Source: Drosophila miranda
Taxonomy: Eukaryota > Arthropoda > Insecta > Diptera > Drosophilidae
Direction: 5' to 3'
Assembly (NCBI RefSeq): GCF_003369915.1
Contig: NW_022881603.1
Span: 28,207,522-28,271,521, forward strand
DNA: 64,000 bases
The position numbers and the translations under genes are program-made. How positions within the stretch are numbered: position 1 is the first letter of the stretch; each line of letters begins with the position of its first letter. This document shows positions 12,801-22,676 of this stretch, piece after piece. A model generated the notes under the pieces. The model searched no databases, was not told the DNA's origin, and saw only the letters and a program-made list of their open reading frames with translations.

Positions 12801-15800
12801 GTATGGATCCGCCCCGTCCTCCATTTGGGCCGCGGTCACGGCTCCTCCCGCCTTCATCTCCCAGGCCTCGAGCGCGTCCGCATACTCCGGTTCCTCTCCG
12901 TGTTTCTCTATCCACTCCTTGAAGATTCGGCGCATCTCCGTCAGCGTGCCTTCCAATCGAAGACCGCACGCCCGCGCGCACTGGACCAAGTCCTCTTTCC
13001 TCAATGAATGAACTCCTCATTCTTATGCCCTCGCGATACCAAACTCAATACCGCCCTTCCCAAATGCACTTTGTCTTTTGCTTGTCGAGAGGCCCCACGT
13101 TGGGCGCCAGTTGTCACGGTCCGTTCTTTTCCCGTCTGATGCAGCTGGGCTGGCTCAGCGGTCGGTAGGCTCGCTGCAACAATATTTGTATGTTGCCCCG
13201 ACGACAAGTAAGAAGGCACGGGTTGGGTCTTGTACTGGTATGCTAGTATGCTTTATTGGTATCTTAAGTCTATCTTACGCTATTCCGACTCCGGTGCGGG
13301 TTCTCCTCGTGGTTCTCCTCTGTGGTTCGATGAGCGTGGCGATCCCTGGGCCCCCCACGGCGTCGCCGAGCGTGGCACCGCCGGCTCTACTGACTGGGGC
13401 TAGCGATTCTTGGCACGCGGCCCAAATCCGCCTCTCAGTCAGGCGCCTGACGCGTTCGCTCTCACCCTTGGCTTTGCGGCCCGAGGGTGCCTCACTCCTG
13501 GTGGGTTGCGCGTCAAGCGTGGCACCGTTGGTTCAAAGGATTGGGGTCTTTGGCTCTTGGCTGCACGCTCGAGTCCGCCTCTCAATCCTCACACAACGTG
13601 TTCGCTTTCTAACGCTCTTTTCCCTTCGCTTGGTCTCACTCTTGTCACTCACTGTGCACTTCACTCTTGCTAGCTCCGTTTGCTGACTGTCCCTTGTTCC
13701 TGGTCGCGGCCCTCCTCTTATAGGCTCGCTTCTGCGTCAGCGCCGCCGATGCCGCCTGGCGCTAACGGCACTTTCCGCCATGCGGTGCCCGTATTTTTCC
13801 ATCGGCGTTCCTTCATTCCCTTGTCGCTTTCCAACGGGACCTGGCTGGTGGCGTGATCTCATGACCATATTTGGTCATGCGCTGGGCCACTGCCGGCCCG
13901 ATCCCGTCATCCCGCGGCTCTCTCTCCAGGGGTCCTCCCCTCTCATCTTGGGTCCCCGGGAGAGCTCTCCTCGGGAATTCGCCGCCTCCGGATATCCCCG
14001 GATAACGGCCGTTAGCGCTTAACCCTGCACTGCCCACTACGTGTGGGAATACCTTTCCTCACAATTTTTGCTCCCAAATTTCAGCAATGAAGACCACACC
14101 GCAGTGAGCCTCGAAGGCCAGGAGCGCTCACTGAGGATCTGCTCCGCATACATGGGGCATGAACAACCAGACCCCCCTCCACACGCGCCTTTCCGAGCTC
14201 TAGTCGCAGACTGCTCGGCCAAGAACATCGGCCTAATTGTGGGGTGCGATGCCAATGCACATCACTGTCAGTGGGGAAGCACTGACACAAACGAAAGGGG
14301 TGAGTACCTTTTCAGTTACTTATTGACCACTCAGATGGTCTTATTAAACCGGGGTAGTGATCCCACCTTTATCATTAAAAACCGCAAGGAGGTCCTGGAC
14401 CTCACGCTTGCCTCTCATGAGATACAGCGTAACATTGAATCCTGGAGGGTCCTGGAAGAGCACTCCTTCTCGGACCACAGGTACGTGGAAACTGTCTTCT
14501 CCTTCTCAGTACCGAAGCCAGTCCGATTCCGGAACATCAGGCGGACAAACTGGACTCGGTACTCTGATTACCTCTGTCGTGTTCTCCCTGAGCCCCCATC
14601 TGAGGAGGAGTTCTCCACGGAGGCCACGACTCGTCTTCTTAAGATCTTTACCGACGCCTGCAATAAGGCGCTCGACAAAGCATGCCCCTCTGGCAAGAAC
14701 AGAGGCCGGAAGAAACCTGAATGGTGGAATCCGAAACTGGGTGAACTCCGGAAAGCCTCCCGGAGACTCTTCAATAAAGCTAAGGCTGAAAACGTTGAGC
14801 AAAACTGGGCCGAATACAAGGCCAGTCTGTCAACCTACAACAAAGAACTTAGAAAAGCTAAACGCGCCTCCTGGCGTAAGTTCTGCAGCGAAATCGAGAG
14901 TAACTCAGAAGCCTCACGCTTGCGCAGAGTTCTCTCGAAGACAACACCCACCCTGGGCTACTTGAAGAACACCGACCAGTCGTGGACTACGTCCAGCGAG
15001 GAGTCGCTAAATCTTCTCCTAAATACCCACTTCCCTGGCTGCGATGAAAACAGACCCAACTACCTCGCAAATCCTTCTGTCGCCTCAAATGCCATCCTGA
15101 GACTGCTAAGCCAGGAGAACATTTCCTGGGCGATCAGAAGCTTTAAACCCTACAAGTCCGCGGGGCCAGACGGCATTTTCCCTGCCCAAATGATTCACGC
15201 GGGACATAAAGCCATTAACTGGCTCAAAATAATTTACGAGGGAATCTTCTCCCACGGGTGCATTCCTGACACCTGGCTTCAGACCAAAGTCGTATTCATA
15301 CCCAAGGCAGGCAAGCCCTCGCACACTGCCCCAAAAGATTTCAGACCCATAAGTCTATCGTCTTTTCTTCTAAAGGCGATGGAGCGGCTCCTGGGGCTGC
15401 ATCTAACGGCGTGCATTCCGTCCAGTCTGATCTCAGACTCCCAGCATGCCTATCGGAAGGGAAGATCCACCGAAACGGCCCTACACTCGATCACATCGAT
15501 CATCGAAGCGTCCCTTAATTTTAAGGAGGACACCCTAGTAGCCTTCCTCGACATAGAAGGCGCCTTAAACAACATCCATCCGACCGCCATCACGGGCGCA
15601 CTGACGGATCTGGGCGTTGACTCCAGGACGGTGAGCCTGATCGATCAGATGCTACAATGCAGGACGGTTGAGGCATCACTGGGGACGTCAACGTATACCA
15701 GATTTGTCAGCAGAGGCACACCGCAGGGCGGAGTCCTCTCGCCCCTCCTATGGAACGTGGCAGTGAACACACTGATGCGGTAGATAGAGGGGGGTGGCTG

Positions 15801-17355
15801 CCGTGTGGTGGCGTACGCGGACGATGTTGCCATAGCATTCTCCGGAAAATTTCCGCAGACGTTGTGTGAGTGCATGACAAGTACTCTCACGAAAATGTCG
15901 AAATGGGCAGACAAATGCGGGTTAGGCGTCAACCCGTCTAAAACGGAACTGGTGCTTTTCACTAGGAAGTACAAAGTTCCGGTACTGATTCCCCCAAGAC
16001 TATGTGGGGAAACGCTAGTCTTCAGCAACAACGCCAAGTATCTTGGCCTAATCCTCGATAGAAAGCTCGATTGGAAATTGAGCATAGAGGATAGAGTAAA
16101 GAAGGCCACAGTGGCCCTCTATACTTGCAGGAAAGCCATCGGACTAAAATGGGGAATGACCCCCTATATAGTTCGGTGGCTCTACACCGCCATCATACGA
16201 CCAATCATGCTCTATGGAGTGGTGGTATGGTGGCCAGCCTTGGACAGAAGGACATGCCTCAATAAACTCAGCAGAGTTCAACGCATGGCAGAGCTATGCA
16301 TAACTGGCGGGCTACGCACTACTCCAGGGGAAGCCCTGGATACTGTGCTGGACCTCCTCCCTGTGGATCTCATGGGAAAGAAGGTGGCAACACTTTCCGC
16401 CCTCAGAATGAGAGAAGCCAGACTGTGGAAAGCATCCGCGGTTGGGCACTCGGGAATCCTGATGAGACTCCCGCAATTACCAGAGAGGACAGATTACTGT
16501 ATCCCCAGTGATCACCTCTCGACGCCCTTCCAGTAGTGTGTTCCAAGCGGAGGTTGATGCCATCAAGGAGGCCATTTCGATCGTCTCCAAACTACTTCTA
16601 GATACGCACTTAGTGTGCGTCTTCTCGGACAGCCAAGCAGCTATCAAAGCTCTAGGCTCAATATCGTCGAACTCAGCGACTGTAAATGACTGCCGCAGGT
16701 CTCTGCACGAGATCGCAGAGCAGTTAGATCTCTTCCTTATATGGGTCCCCGGCCACAGGGACATCGAGGGGAATGACGCCGCCGACGAGCTAGCCAGGCA
16801 GGGTACTACGATTCCTCTCCTATCGGAGAGGGAGCAAGTAGCGATGCCCTTGGCTACCTGCAGGCTCCTAACGCACGAATTGTTCGAGCAAAATGCCAAT
16901 AGGAGATGGCAGCAAACCGTTTCCTGTAAAGTCTCAAGATTGATATGGCCATATCGATCGAAGAAGCGCTCAGCAGAGCTGTATAAACTCAGCAGAGCAC
17001 AGTGCACTGCAGTTACTAGAGCCATTACGGGACTGTCAATCCCTCATAACGACTTCTGCAGGAGTTGTCGCGACGAGGAGGAGGAGGAATCGGTCCCCCA
17101 CTTCTTCTGCCACTGCCCAGCCCTTGGAAATCGTCGTCTTCGTATTCTCGGGGCCGCTTTCCTCACGGACATTCCGACCTGTCCGTAATCAAACCAGGGA
17201 CCTTGTCCAAATACATCCAAGCCACCGGATGGGACTGCCCTTAACCTGCAGTAGTATGCTCTCACGGTTCGGGCAACGCGAAGGGGCACATGCCCATGCG
17301 GCAACACAACGGACCTTTTATAGGTCCAAGTGAGCTTGGGGGCGGGAGGCTCTTA

Positions 17356-17398
<43 letters not shown>

Positions 17399-17879
17399 CG
17401 GCTACCGCCTTAACCTAACCTAACCTAGGTTTTACTATATTGGAGCTGAGGGAATGGCAGAGGCTTACCTTCAATGTTTTATCCCAGGATCCTGTCATCA
17501 GACACGTGTAGTTCGGCCCCTTTACCATGTGACATGTTTTTACTGGCCCATCGTAAGCCGCCACTTGCATTACTTGATCCGATCCCAAGTCCCAGAGCTT
17601 TACTTGCTTATCGCAGGACGCCATAAACACTTTCGTACCATCGTCAGACCAGCACACATCGAGCACTGGTCCGCCCATTGATTTGATCGATTTTGGCACT
17701 GTTGCTCCATTCTGTTCCACCTCCCAACAACGTACGCTGCTGTCCCAGCTGCCGGCAATCAGGAAGTTTTTGGAAGGCAATGTGCTTGGGCTGAACTCCA
17801 ATGCCGAAACAGAGTCGTCGGGCGGCGATGCCACCTCGAAATCGTTCATGCGATTCGATGATTGTGTGGCCCCAAACAT
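835..17879 (-). CDS. Rae1: Rae1, WD40 mRNA-export/nuclear-pore factor (copy A, two exons, 16-kb intron)
   Basis: Exon 1 is 17879-17469 (137 codons) and exon 2 is 1467-835. Together they give 347 residues, the normal length for Rae1/Gle2, a seven-bladed beta-propeller that binds Nup98 and acts in mRNA export and spindle assembly. The start [16 protein letters not shown] is chosen because it matches the family; an upstream in-frame start would add eight residues. WD motifs are visible ([49 protein letters not shown]), and the C-terminus is [10 protein letters not shown]. The donor GTAAGC (17468) and acceptor TTAAATAG (1468) join TLK to FWD in frame. Removing the transposon and one target duplication leaves a 60-bp intron, the usual fly size. 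Both exons are open, so the gene could work if the giant intron is spliced. The poly(A) signal seen next to copy B is missing here because transposon sequence starts 37 bp past the stop. Confidence 0.9.
1942..3090 (+). pseudogene. ORF1 (gag-like) of the non-LTR element, broken
   Basis: The start region reads [11 protein letters not shown] (1954) and is followed by a Lys/Pro/Gly-rich basic stretch and then [20 protein letters not shown], a conserved nucleic-acid-binding ORF1 region. The frame shifts at about 2480 and 2690 and lacks about 250 bp near 2895 that copy B retains. Copy B in turn lacks an N-terminal segment present here, so the two copies carry complementary deletions. The last segment (2908-3090) is acidic and overlaps the start of ORF2 (ATG 3050) by 41 nt. 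The ORF is non-functional as it stands. Confidence 0.75.
3274..4232 (-). repeat. 3' LTR of the Osvaldo-like element
   Basis: This LTR is about 959 bp and is in direct repeat with 13112-14063. It reads TGTGAGG... on the minus strand; its outer end has lost the terminal TGACA and reads AGTAACGG. It carries an 8-bp insertion (near 3628) compared with the other LTR. Confidence 0.9.
4233..4250 (-). other. Polypurine tract of the Osvaldo-like element
   Basis: Pyrimidines CTTCCCCC followed by T9 sit directly against the inner end of the 3' LTR. On the element strand this is an A9-G5 purine run, the expected plus-strand primer. Confidence 0.75.
5722..5851 (-). repeat. CAG/CAT trinucleotide tract in ORF3
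   Basis: A run of about 130 bp of CTG/ATG triplets on the plus strand encodes Gln with interspersed His on the minus strand. In other frames it gives spurious long poly-Leu or poly-Ala ORFs. Confidence 0.9.
6725..7055 (-). repeat. 24-bp tandem repeats coding an 8-residue unit ([12 protein letters not shown])
   Basis: About thirteen imperfect copies of a 24-bp unit with core CTCCTCGCG...CTGGTCCGGGG on the plus strand. Variants at positions 6-8 (RTS, HTK, RTG, RNS) show degeneration within a maintained frame. Confidence 0.85.
7377..8480 (-). other. Spacer between pol and ORF3, with a 121-bp tandem duplication
   Basis: No convincing coding frame. It contains pyrimidine-rich plus-strand stretches (7580-7650) and two copies of a 64-bp block with core GAACCTTAGTTGTAAGAG, at 8228-8291 and 8349-8412 (period 121 bp). 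Possibly untranslated or regulatory sequence for a subgenomic ORF3 transcript; that is inference. Confidence 0.5.
8506..11799 (-). pseudogene. pol of the Osvaldo-like element (protease, RT, RNase H, integrase) with one stop
   Basis: Order of domains: protease with VDTGATSSF (about 11560), RT with YQDD (about 10600) and [13 protein letters not shown], RNase H with [14 protein letters not shown] (about 10170), then integrase with an HHCC zinc-binding N-terminus (H...H...CESC, about 9570-9440) and the D,D-35-E residues [18 protein letters not shown] and NPTERTNRT. The frame is open from 11799 to 9622 and from 9621 to 8506, broken only by an in-frame TGA at 9624-9622 between RNase H and integrase. 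Catalytic residues are all present, so a single nonsense change separates this copy from an open frame. The start overlaps the end of gag by about 160 nt in another frame, as expected for frameshift expression. Confidence 0.88.
11637..13019 (-). pseudogene. gag of the Osvaldo-like element, interrupted by one stop codon
   Basis: The frame runs 13016-11637 with an in-frame TAA at 12242-12240. It has no in-frame ATG at its 5' end; the ATG at 13020 is one base out of frame, so a small 5' indel is likely. The N-terminal region [12 protein letters not shown] and the capsid-like part ([29 protein letters not shown]) resemble Ty3/gypsy gag. A CCHC zinc knuckle [14 protein letters not shown] (about 11810) is followed by a second motif [14 protein letters not shown] in which Ala replaces the expected His. 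Confidence 0.8.
13092..13109 (-). other. Primer-binding site (tRNA-Lys)
   Basis: On the minus strand the 18 bases beginning TGGCGCCCAACG match the complement of the 3' end of fly tRNA-Lys including CCA. It lies two bases inside the 5' LTR. Confidence 0.85.
13112..14063 (-). repeat. 5' LTR of the Osvaldo-like element
   Basis: This LTR is 952 bp with TGTGAGG...GTGACA termini on the minus strand, in direct repeat with 3274-4232. Confidence 0.92.
17357..17395 (+). repeat. 39-nt poly-C tract in the 3' UTR of the non-LTR element
   Basis: This is an uninterrupted C run. The related fragment at 708-718 has 11 C in the equivalent place, so a C tract is a family feature that has expanded here. In the Rae1 pre-mRNA (minus strand) it becomes a 39-nt G run. 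The exact length may be an assembly estimate. Confidence 0.9.
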
Positions 17880-19397
17880 GATTTTATTCCTTAAATGTCG
17901 CAAAACTGTTAAGTTTTTGTCGTTGTCGTCGCGAATGTTGTATTGTGTATTGCTTAAAGATGAGAGCTGATTAGAGATGCTAAATATATATCAATACATC
18001 GATAATATATATGTGGGTAATATTTTTTAGACTGGCGAAATTATTATTGTGTGGATTTTTTGTATCATCTATTATCAATTGGGAGATAGTTTACGATATT
18101 TTTGTGCTGTTTCACGTCGCGAGATAAGATGTGCCGACTTTTATTTCTACTCATCGATGCACAGGGTAGCTGCACAAACTTATCGGTATTTTTGTGCGAT
18201 AAGCGGAACCTATCGGAGTTTTATTTTTTTGATTGGCATGAAAAAAATCATGGTTTTCAGTCATAAAATCATCTAGATACAGTAGTATACAGTAGAGGAA
18301 CCTGCCTCTGGTGAATTGGTGAATTCAAGTGAAAGTAGTTTGCAAAATGTTAACATCAATGAGACGGTATACCAACATTCTCACTCCTACCTAAAACCTG
18401 TTGCAGATAACACTCTTGTATAGAGTGCCAATCATTTTCCTTGGAAAATAAATATCAGGAATGCTCTTCTGAGTAAAATAAGACACAGGCATTCCGCGCA
18501 TAGCGGATCCAATCGATTGGCAGGACTGTCCCGATCACGAAAAGACATGTCAGACAGATCGGCCATACAGAAATAGACATGTACCTTAATTATTTGCAAA
18601 AGCAAAAGTTCAGTTCGGTATATCTCGACAAAATGGTGAAGGACCTACTTAATGGTGCCAGTTTTTTCCCAATTTAATGATGTAATGGGGTTTGATTTAT
18701 TTAGAAATTATGGCAAATCACAGGTCGTGCTGCGAATACCCTATTTTATTTACAGTCACGTCACACCAGCTATATGGCTGGTAAATATAGCCAGATCGAG
18801 TGTAAATCGTTTCTTTATAAAAGTGCAACTGAGGACTCGTGCTTTACAGCTGCCTCTGTTCACCTGCTTTTGTTTATATCGCCGAGTATTACTGTATCGA
18901 ATGATGAAGCCATATATGAAAGTGGTTTAAGTTACTTTTGTATTGCATCATCCCTCAGTAGAGGAAGGGCTGCATCATCTTAACGAAACTCGAAGAATAC
19001 GTTTAATTCTGCACCACTGTTAAATATTTTAGGGATGTTCTTGGACGATTCTAAAAAGAGTTCTAAATCACTAAAAAGAATCCCACTTAAAAGCGAATGA
19101 TATAAACGCTTTATCTTTATATACTGAGGCATCGTATCCTGTTTATACCGCCTAGTACCAGTAGATAAGCCCGAAATGAAATGATGTTGTCAGTGCGGAA
19201 GTTAGGTCCGATGGGTAGATCTGGTACGTTGGGAACCCCATATTTGTTAGTAGACTTTAAATATAGTATAACAAAAAAAGTTCAGTGCATATTATACCGC
19301 ATACCTGTCCACACATTAAAAATGTAAATACAGTTTTTCGGGTACTATATTTTGTTGCTTTGTATTCAGCTGTCACCTGTGTAAAAAAAAATCCCCC
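17880..19397 (-). promoter_or_regulatory. Rae1 5' flank, first of three copies of a ~1.4-kb repeated block
   Basis: The region upstream of Rae1 contains CATCGATAA (about 17998), close to the DRE core used by DREF-regulated housekeeping genes. From about 18003 the sequence is repeated at 32790-34180 and 35195-36570 with a few percent divergence and small indels. I recognise no gene in it; short ORFs such as 18652-18930 are not conserved in frame between copies. Confidence 0.55.
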
Positions 19398-20106
19398 AAT
19401 GAGTATTGGGGTATATTAGATTTGTGGTAAAAGTGGATGTGTGTAACGTCCAGAAGGAATCGTTTCCGACCCCATAAAGTATATATATTCTTGATCAGCA
19501 TCAGCTTAGAGTAAAACATTAGCGCCTAGATCTCAGAGACTACAAAAGCTAGAGCAACCAAATTTGGTATCCACACTCCTAATATATCGGACCGAGACGA
19601 GTTTGTTTCAAAATTTCGCCACACCCCCTTCCGCCCCCGCAAAGGACGAAAATCTGGGGATATTCAAAAATCTCAGAGACTATTAAGGCTAGAGTAACCA
19701 AATTTGGTATCCGCACTTCTGTTAGATCTCACTATAAAACGTATATCTCAGAATTTCGCCCGACCCCCTTCCGCCCCCACAAAAGACGAAAATCTGTTGC
19801 ATCCACAATATTGCACATTTGAGAAAACTAAAAACGCAGAATCATAGATAATGACCATATCTATCAGATTGCTGAATCTGGATCAGATCAGATCATTTTT
19901 ATAGCCAATAGGAACAAATCAATTTGCAGTGGCTACGCAGCGCCCGACGTCACGCTCAGACTGATTTTCTGTCTCTCTCGCACGCACTCTTTGTCGTGTC
20001 GTTTAATATTAGCGGCGTCTGCCGGAGGAGAGCCATACTGACTTAGTATCGGGTATAACCGTAGAGTTGCGGTGTCCGCAGCAACTCACAACGTTCCCCC
20101 TCGTTT
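19398..20106 (+). mobile_element. Helentron/INE-1-like element, internally deleted (copy A)
   Basis: It starts at GAGTATTGGGGTATATTAG and ends with the conserved hairpin and CCCCCTCGTTT terminus also seen at 61240. The TCTG/TCCG microsatellite core and adjoining sequence are missing (join near 19503). Repeated CCCCCTTCCGCCCCC blocks are typical of this element. Confidence 0.75.
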
Positions 20107-20133
20107 TATATTCATATTATAGTTTATTTACAG

Positions 20134-20324
20134 ACGACTCGCAGTGCTTTGTGGACGTTCGCCTCATTGACTTTGCTCACACAGCGTTTGTGCCACGCAA
20201 TGGCAGCATGCTACCCACTCCGCCCGTGGCCCCCGTTCACCATGGACCCGACGGCGGCTTTCTCACCGGCCTGGACAGCCTCAATCGACTGCTCAACGAG
20301 ATACTGGCAGAGGACAGGATGTAG
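20134..20324 (+). pseudogene. Last exon of an inositol polyphosphate kinase (IP6K-like), rest not in window
   Basis: A splice acceptor (TTTATTTACAG, 20123-20133) opens a frame that starts DDSQCFVDVRLIDFAHTAF and ends GFLTGLDSLNRLLNEILAEDRM. The D-x-R-x-IDFAHT motif and the GPD-G-GLxxL block are the C-terminal signature of inositol polyphosphate kinases; the Asp of IDFAH coordinates the metal-ATP. From memory, the fly IP6K gene CG10082 lies near ND-B12 and Rae1, which fits. No upstream exon is found within 20 kb to the left; instead a Rae1 copy and a Helentron-like element precede it. It is therefore either a severed fragment or the end of a gene with a very large intron. IP3K-type kinase is a less likely alternative. 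Confidence 0.7.
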
Positions 20325-20833
20325 ACAGAGTTCGGTGAAAAGAAGTGAAAAGAAACAGTGAGTGGAAACTAGAGCGGAGAAAGGAACACAAGTTAAAAGT
20401 ACAATTTAATTTCAAAATACCTAAATTGTTGTAGCAACATGTGTTAAATTATGAAACAAAATCAACTAATCTTTAGAAATTCGAAATGTGATTCAAAAGA
20501 AACCTATTTAACCAGATATAGCCCCCCAAAATGAATGGAACCTCTTTTAACCTTTAACCAAGCATAACCTTAAGAGCAGAGCAGAGATTGGAACAGATTT
20601 GGTCCCCCTTGATTTTTCAAAGCATTTGCCAGCAAAGAACGCAACACACTACAAAAATGAAAAAAAAACCATAAAAAACGCTTCAAAAGTAGATGAAATG
20701 TTTATAGATTGATAGATTAATTGAATGTTCGTGCTTTCTGCATTTCCAGATCAGAATTAAGCTTAAAAGTGTTCGATGGAACTGAATATGATTTAACCGT
20801 TTGTGAGAATTCTTTATGAATATACACCTATAT
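20325..20833 (+). other. 3' UTR/flank of the IP6K-like exon
   Basis: AT-rich non-coding sequence that continues on the other side of the errantivirus at 27898. No ORF or repeat recognised. Confidence 0.5.
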
Positions 20834-21530
20834 AGTGACATATCTATAGTCCATGCTCCGCATACCCTTGTCTATGTCTATTACCCTGCACCCACAATAC
20901 TATAAACAATACGACACCCTCAGCTTCGAACCCTCATAAACAATCTCACGCTCGAAATGGACCACGCGTAGCCGATTGCAGGCAATGTAAACAAACACCC
21001 TAAACTGGAAGTTGAACATAAAACAATAGATGCCGCCCTAGAATCCAGCCGCAATAGAATCCAGCCGCACCAGAATCACGCCACTCTTCAGAGATCAATT
21101 ACTAATCGATTCTCAAGAATCACACCATCCTAGCTGACCAATCAGAGGACCTATTCTCAGCCACCCCCAAGTAATGCAACACCGATCATACGAAGCGGAA
21201 GCCTTTCATCAAAAGCCGCCTTTCCCACATATCGATCGAGTCACGTACTCCATCTCCGAAGCCGAAGTCGAAGCCAACGCCTCCGAATCCAAATCCGAAT
21301 CCCAAACCGAGCATCATAATATAAATAGTCTGCATCTAAGAAGCCAAGTCAGTTCTGTTCAAGACAAACGTCAATCGCGACACCGTCGGAGAATTCAACC
21401 AAAGTTAATTCCGTTCAAGACATCAGACCTCAGTCATCGTCGGGGAAATAACTAACCAATGTACGCTAAGTTTAAGTGAAAGAATAAAACCTTTTTTTAA
21501 AACTTAAACTGAAGTTTCGCATATTTAACT
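20834..21530 (+). repeat. 5' LTR of the errantivirus
   Basis: 697 bp, AGTGAC...TTAACT, direct repeat of 27197-27893. It carries a TATA-like stretch and an AATAAAAC signal at about 21483. Confidence 0.95.
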
Positions 21531-21548
21531 GGCGCAGTCGGTAGGATC
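21530..21548 (+). other. Primer-binding site (tRNA-Ser)
   Basis: TGGCGCAGTCGGTAGGATC matches the complement of the tRNA-Ser 3' end, overlapping the LTR end by one base as in 17.6 and 297. Confidence 0.88.
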
Positions 21549-21731
21549 TCAGTTAAAAGTGAATCCTTTTTTTAAGACGATCAATTGGCGTAGTGACAGT
21601 TACAGTGCGTAATAACCTACAGTGATCAGAGAAAAAGTAACGCTAATACTAAAGAGTCCCGCCAAAGAACCTACACACGATTGAAACTCAATTAATATTA
21701 GAAAAAAATAAATAAATAAAAAGAAATCAAC

Positions 21732-22676
21732 ATGCCGCTAACAGAAGTACACCTGAACCAAGCCTTGAAGTCAATCAGGCAAATTCCACCATACGACGGA
21801 TGCCAAGAACGCCTAAGCTCGTTCATAAGCAGGATTGAGTACATCTCCGAATTGTACCCAACAGAAGACATCCGGCAACAAAGCATCATGTACGGAGCCA
21901 CTGAGGGTCAACTGTGCGGACGAGCACAACTTTTATCACAAAGCCTTCAACCCAACACCTGGACCGATCTAAAAGCAGCCCTAATCAGCAAATTCAACAA
22001 CCACACTCCATACGAAACGCTGCTACAACAATTACACGACACCAAATTCAATGGGAATATTCGTAAGTTCGTAGAGGAACTAGAAATTAAAACAAATGTT
22101 ATAGTAAGTAAACTAAATCTGGAGACTAGTCCAGAAAATAAGATAATCTTTAAAAACGCTCTGGCAAATGCCACCAGACATACCATAGAAGATGCTCTAC
22201 CCAATAAACTGTTCATCATTTTAGCAAAGAAAGACATTTCTACTATGGCTAATCTAGAAAAATCAGCTCAAGAGTTAGGAATCTACGAAAATTTCGTAAC
22301 TGATAACAAGAATCACGAACACACAAGAAACGGAAATAACAATCGTAGGAATGTTGGAACTTATTACCCTCGCTATAGTAGTAACGATTATAACAATCAA
22401 AACCCAAGTACTTCCAGAAATAATCATGGATCGAATCGAAATAATTCAGGAAATAATGCCGTAAATAATAAAGGATTATTTAACGAATTTAGAAATTCCT
22501 TAAACCAGGGCAGAGTACAGAATCCTACAAACTATCAAATCAATCAGACTCAGGCAGGTAGCAGTGCACCAAATCAGCCAGTCAAACGATCTAGGGAAAG
22601 CCAAAGCGGACAAATGAAAATGGATGTAAATTTTCAGCAGAGTGCCTCGGAAGAAATCGAGGAAGACCAAATATAG
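21732..22676 (+). CDS. gag of the errantivirus
   Basis: An intact frame of 314 residues begins MPLTEVHLNQALK. The N-terminal half is capsid-like; the C-terminal part is Asn/Arg-rich, and there is no CCHC knuckle, which fits errantiviruses. The end overlaps the pol frame by a few tens of bases, consistent with -1 frameshifting. Confidence 0.88.
   Translation: MPLTEVHLNQALKSIRQIPPYDGCQERLSSFISRIEYISELYPTEDIRQQSIMYGATEGQLCGRAQLLSQSLQPNTWTDLKAALISKFNNHTPYETLLQQLHDTKFNGNIRKFVEELEIKTNVIVSKLNLETSPENKIIFKNALANATRHTIEDALPNKLFIILAKKDISTMANLEKSAQELGIYENFVTDNKNHEHTRNGNNNRRNVGTYYPRYSSNDYNNQNPSTSRNNHGSNRNNSGNNAVNNKGLFNEFRNSLNQGRVQNPTNYQINQTQAGSSAPNQPVKRSRESQSGQMKMDVNFQQSASEEIEEDQI

Larger units (their letters stand above)
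3274..14063 (-). mobile_element. Osvaldo/Ulysses-like Ty3/gypsy LTR retrotransposon, nearly full length
   Basis: Two LTRs (3274-4232 and 13112-14063) flank gag, pol and a long third ORF, all on the minus strand. The LTRs differ by about ten substitutions and one 8-bp indel, near 1%, so the insertion is young. The 18-nt primer-binding site at 13109-13092 matches tRNA-Lys, the primer used by Osvaldo and Ulysses. The polypurine tract is the A9-G5-A-A-G run antisense to 4233-4250. The left LTR terminus is slightly eroded and I see no clean target duplication. One stop in gag, one in pol and a frameshift in ORF3 make this copy defective. Confidence 0.87.
3050..17188 (+). pseudogene. ORF2 of the non-LTR element (endonuclease, RT, RNase H), interrupted
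   Basis: The first part (3050-3273) starts an AP-type endonuclease with [10 protein letters not shown] and LIQEPW. The frame resumes at 14064 after the nested LTR element. Endonuclease residues [11 protein letters not shown] and SFSDHRYV (14250-14490) are visible, then RT motifs [11 protein letters not shown] (about 15160), [10 protein letters not shown] (about 15545), [10 protein letters not shown] (about 15717) and YADD (about 15817). The catalytic aspartates are present, but a TAG stop at 15781-15783 lies just before YADD, and a frameshift with loss of the start of RNase H lies near 16510-16540. RNase H ([16 protein letters not shown]) and the finger [10 protein letters not shown]...HFFCHC follow. 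Several lesions make this copy inactive. Confidence 0.85.
1485..17436 (+). mobile_element. LOA/I-like non-LTR retrotransposon in the Rae1 intron, split by a nested LTR element
   Basis: The element is bounded by an 11-bp direct repeat TAGGTTTTACT (1485-1495 and 17426-17436), read as its target-site duplication. It has a 5' UTR (about 1496-1940), ORF1, an ORF2 with endonuclease, reverse transcriptase, RNase H and a terminal zinc finger, a 3' UTR with a 39-nt poly-C tract, and a tail of CCTAA-type repeats. The LTR element at 3274-14063 interrupts the ORF2 endonuclease region. Copy B (29815-32790) has the same junction with Rae1, so this insertion predates the Rae1-locus duplication, while the LTR insertion is absent from copy B. 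Naming it bilbo/TRIM-like is inference from clade features. Confidence 0.85.

Noticed and set aside
18652..18983. Short ORFs in the Rae1 upstream block, present in three copies
   Set aside because: Frames shift between copies (33458-33790, 35874-36206) by small indels, as expected for non-coding sequence.
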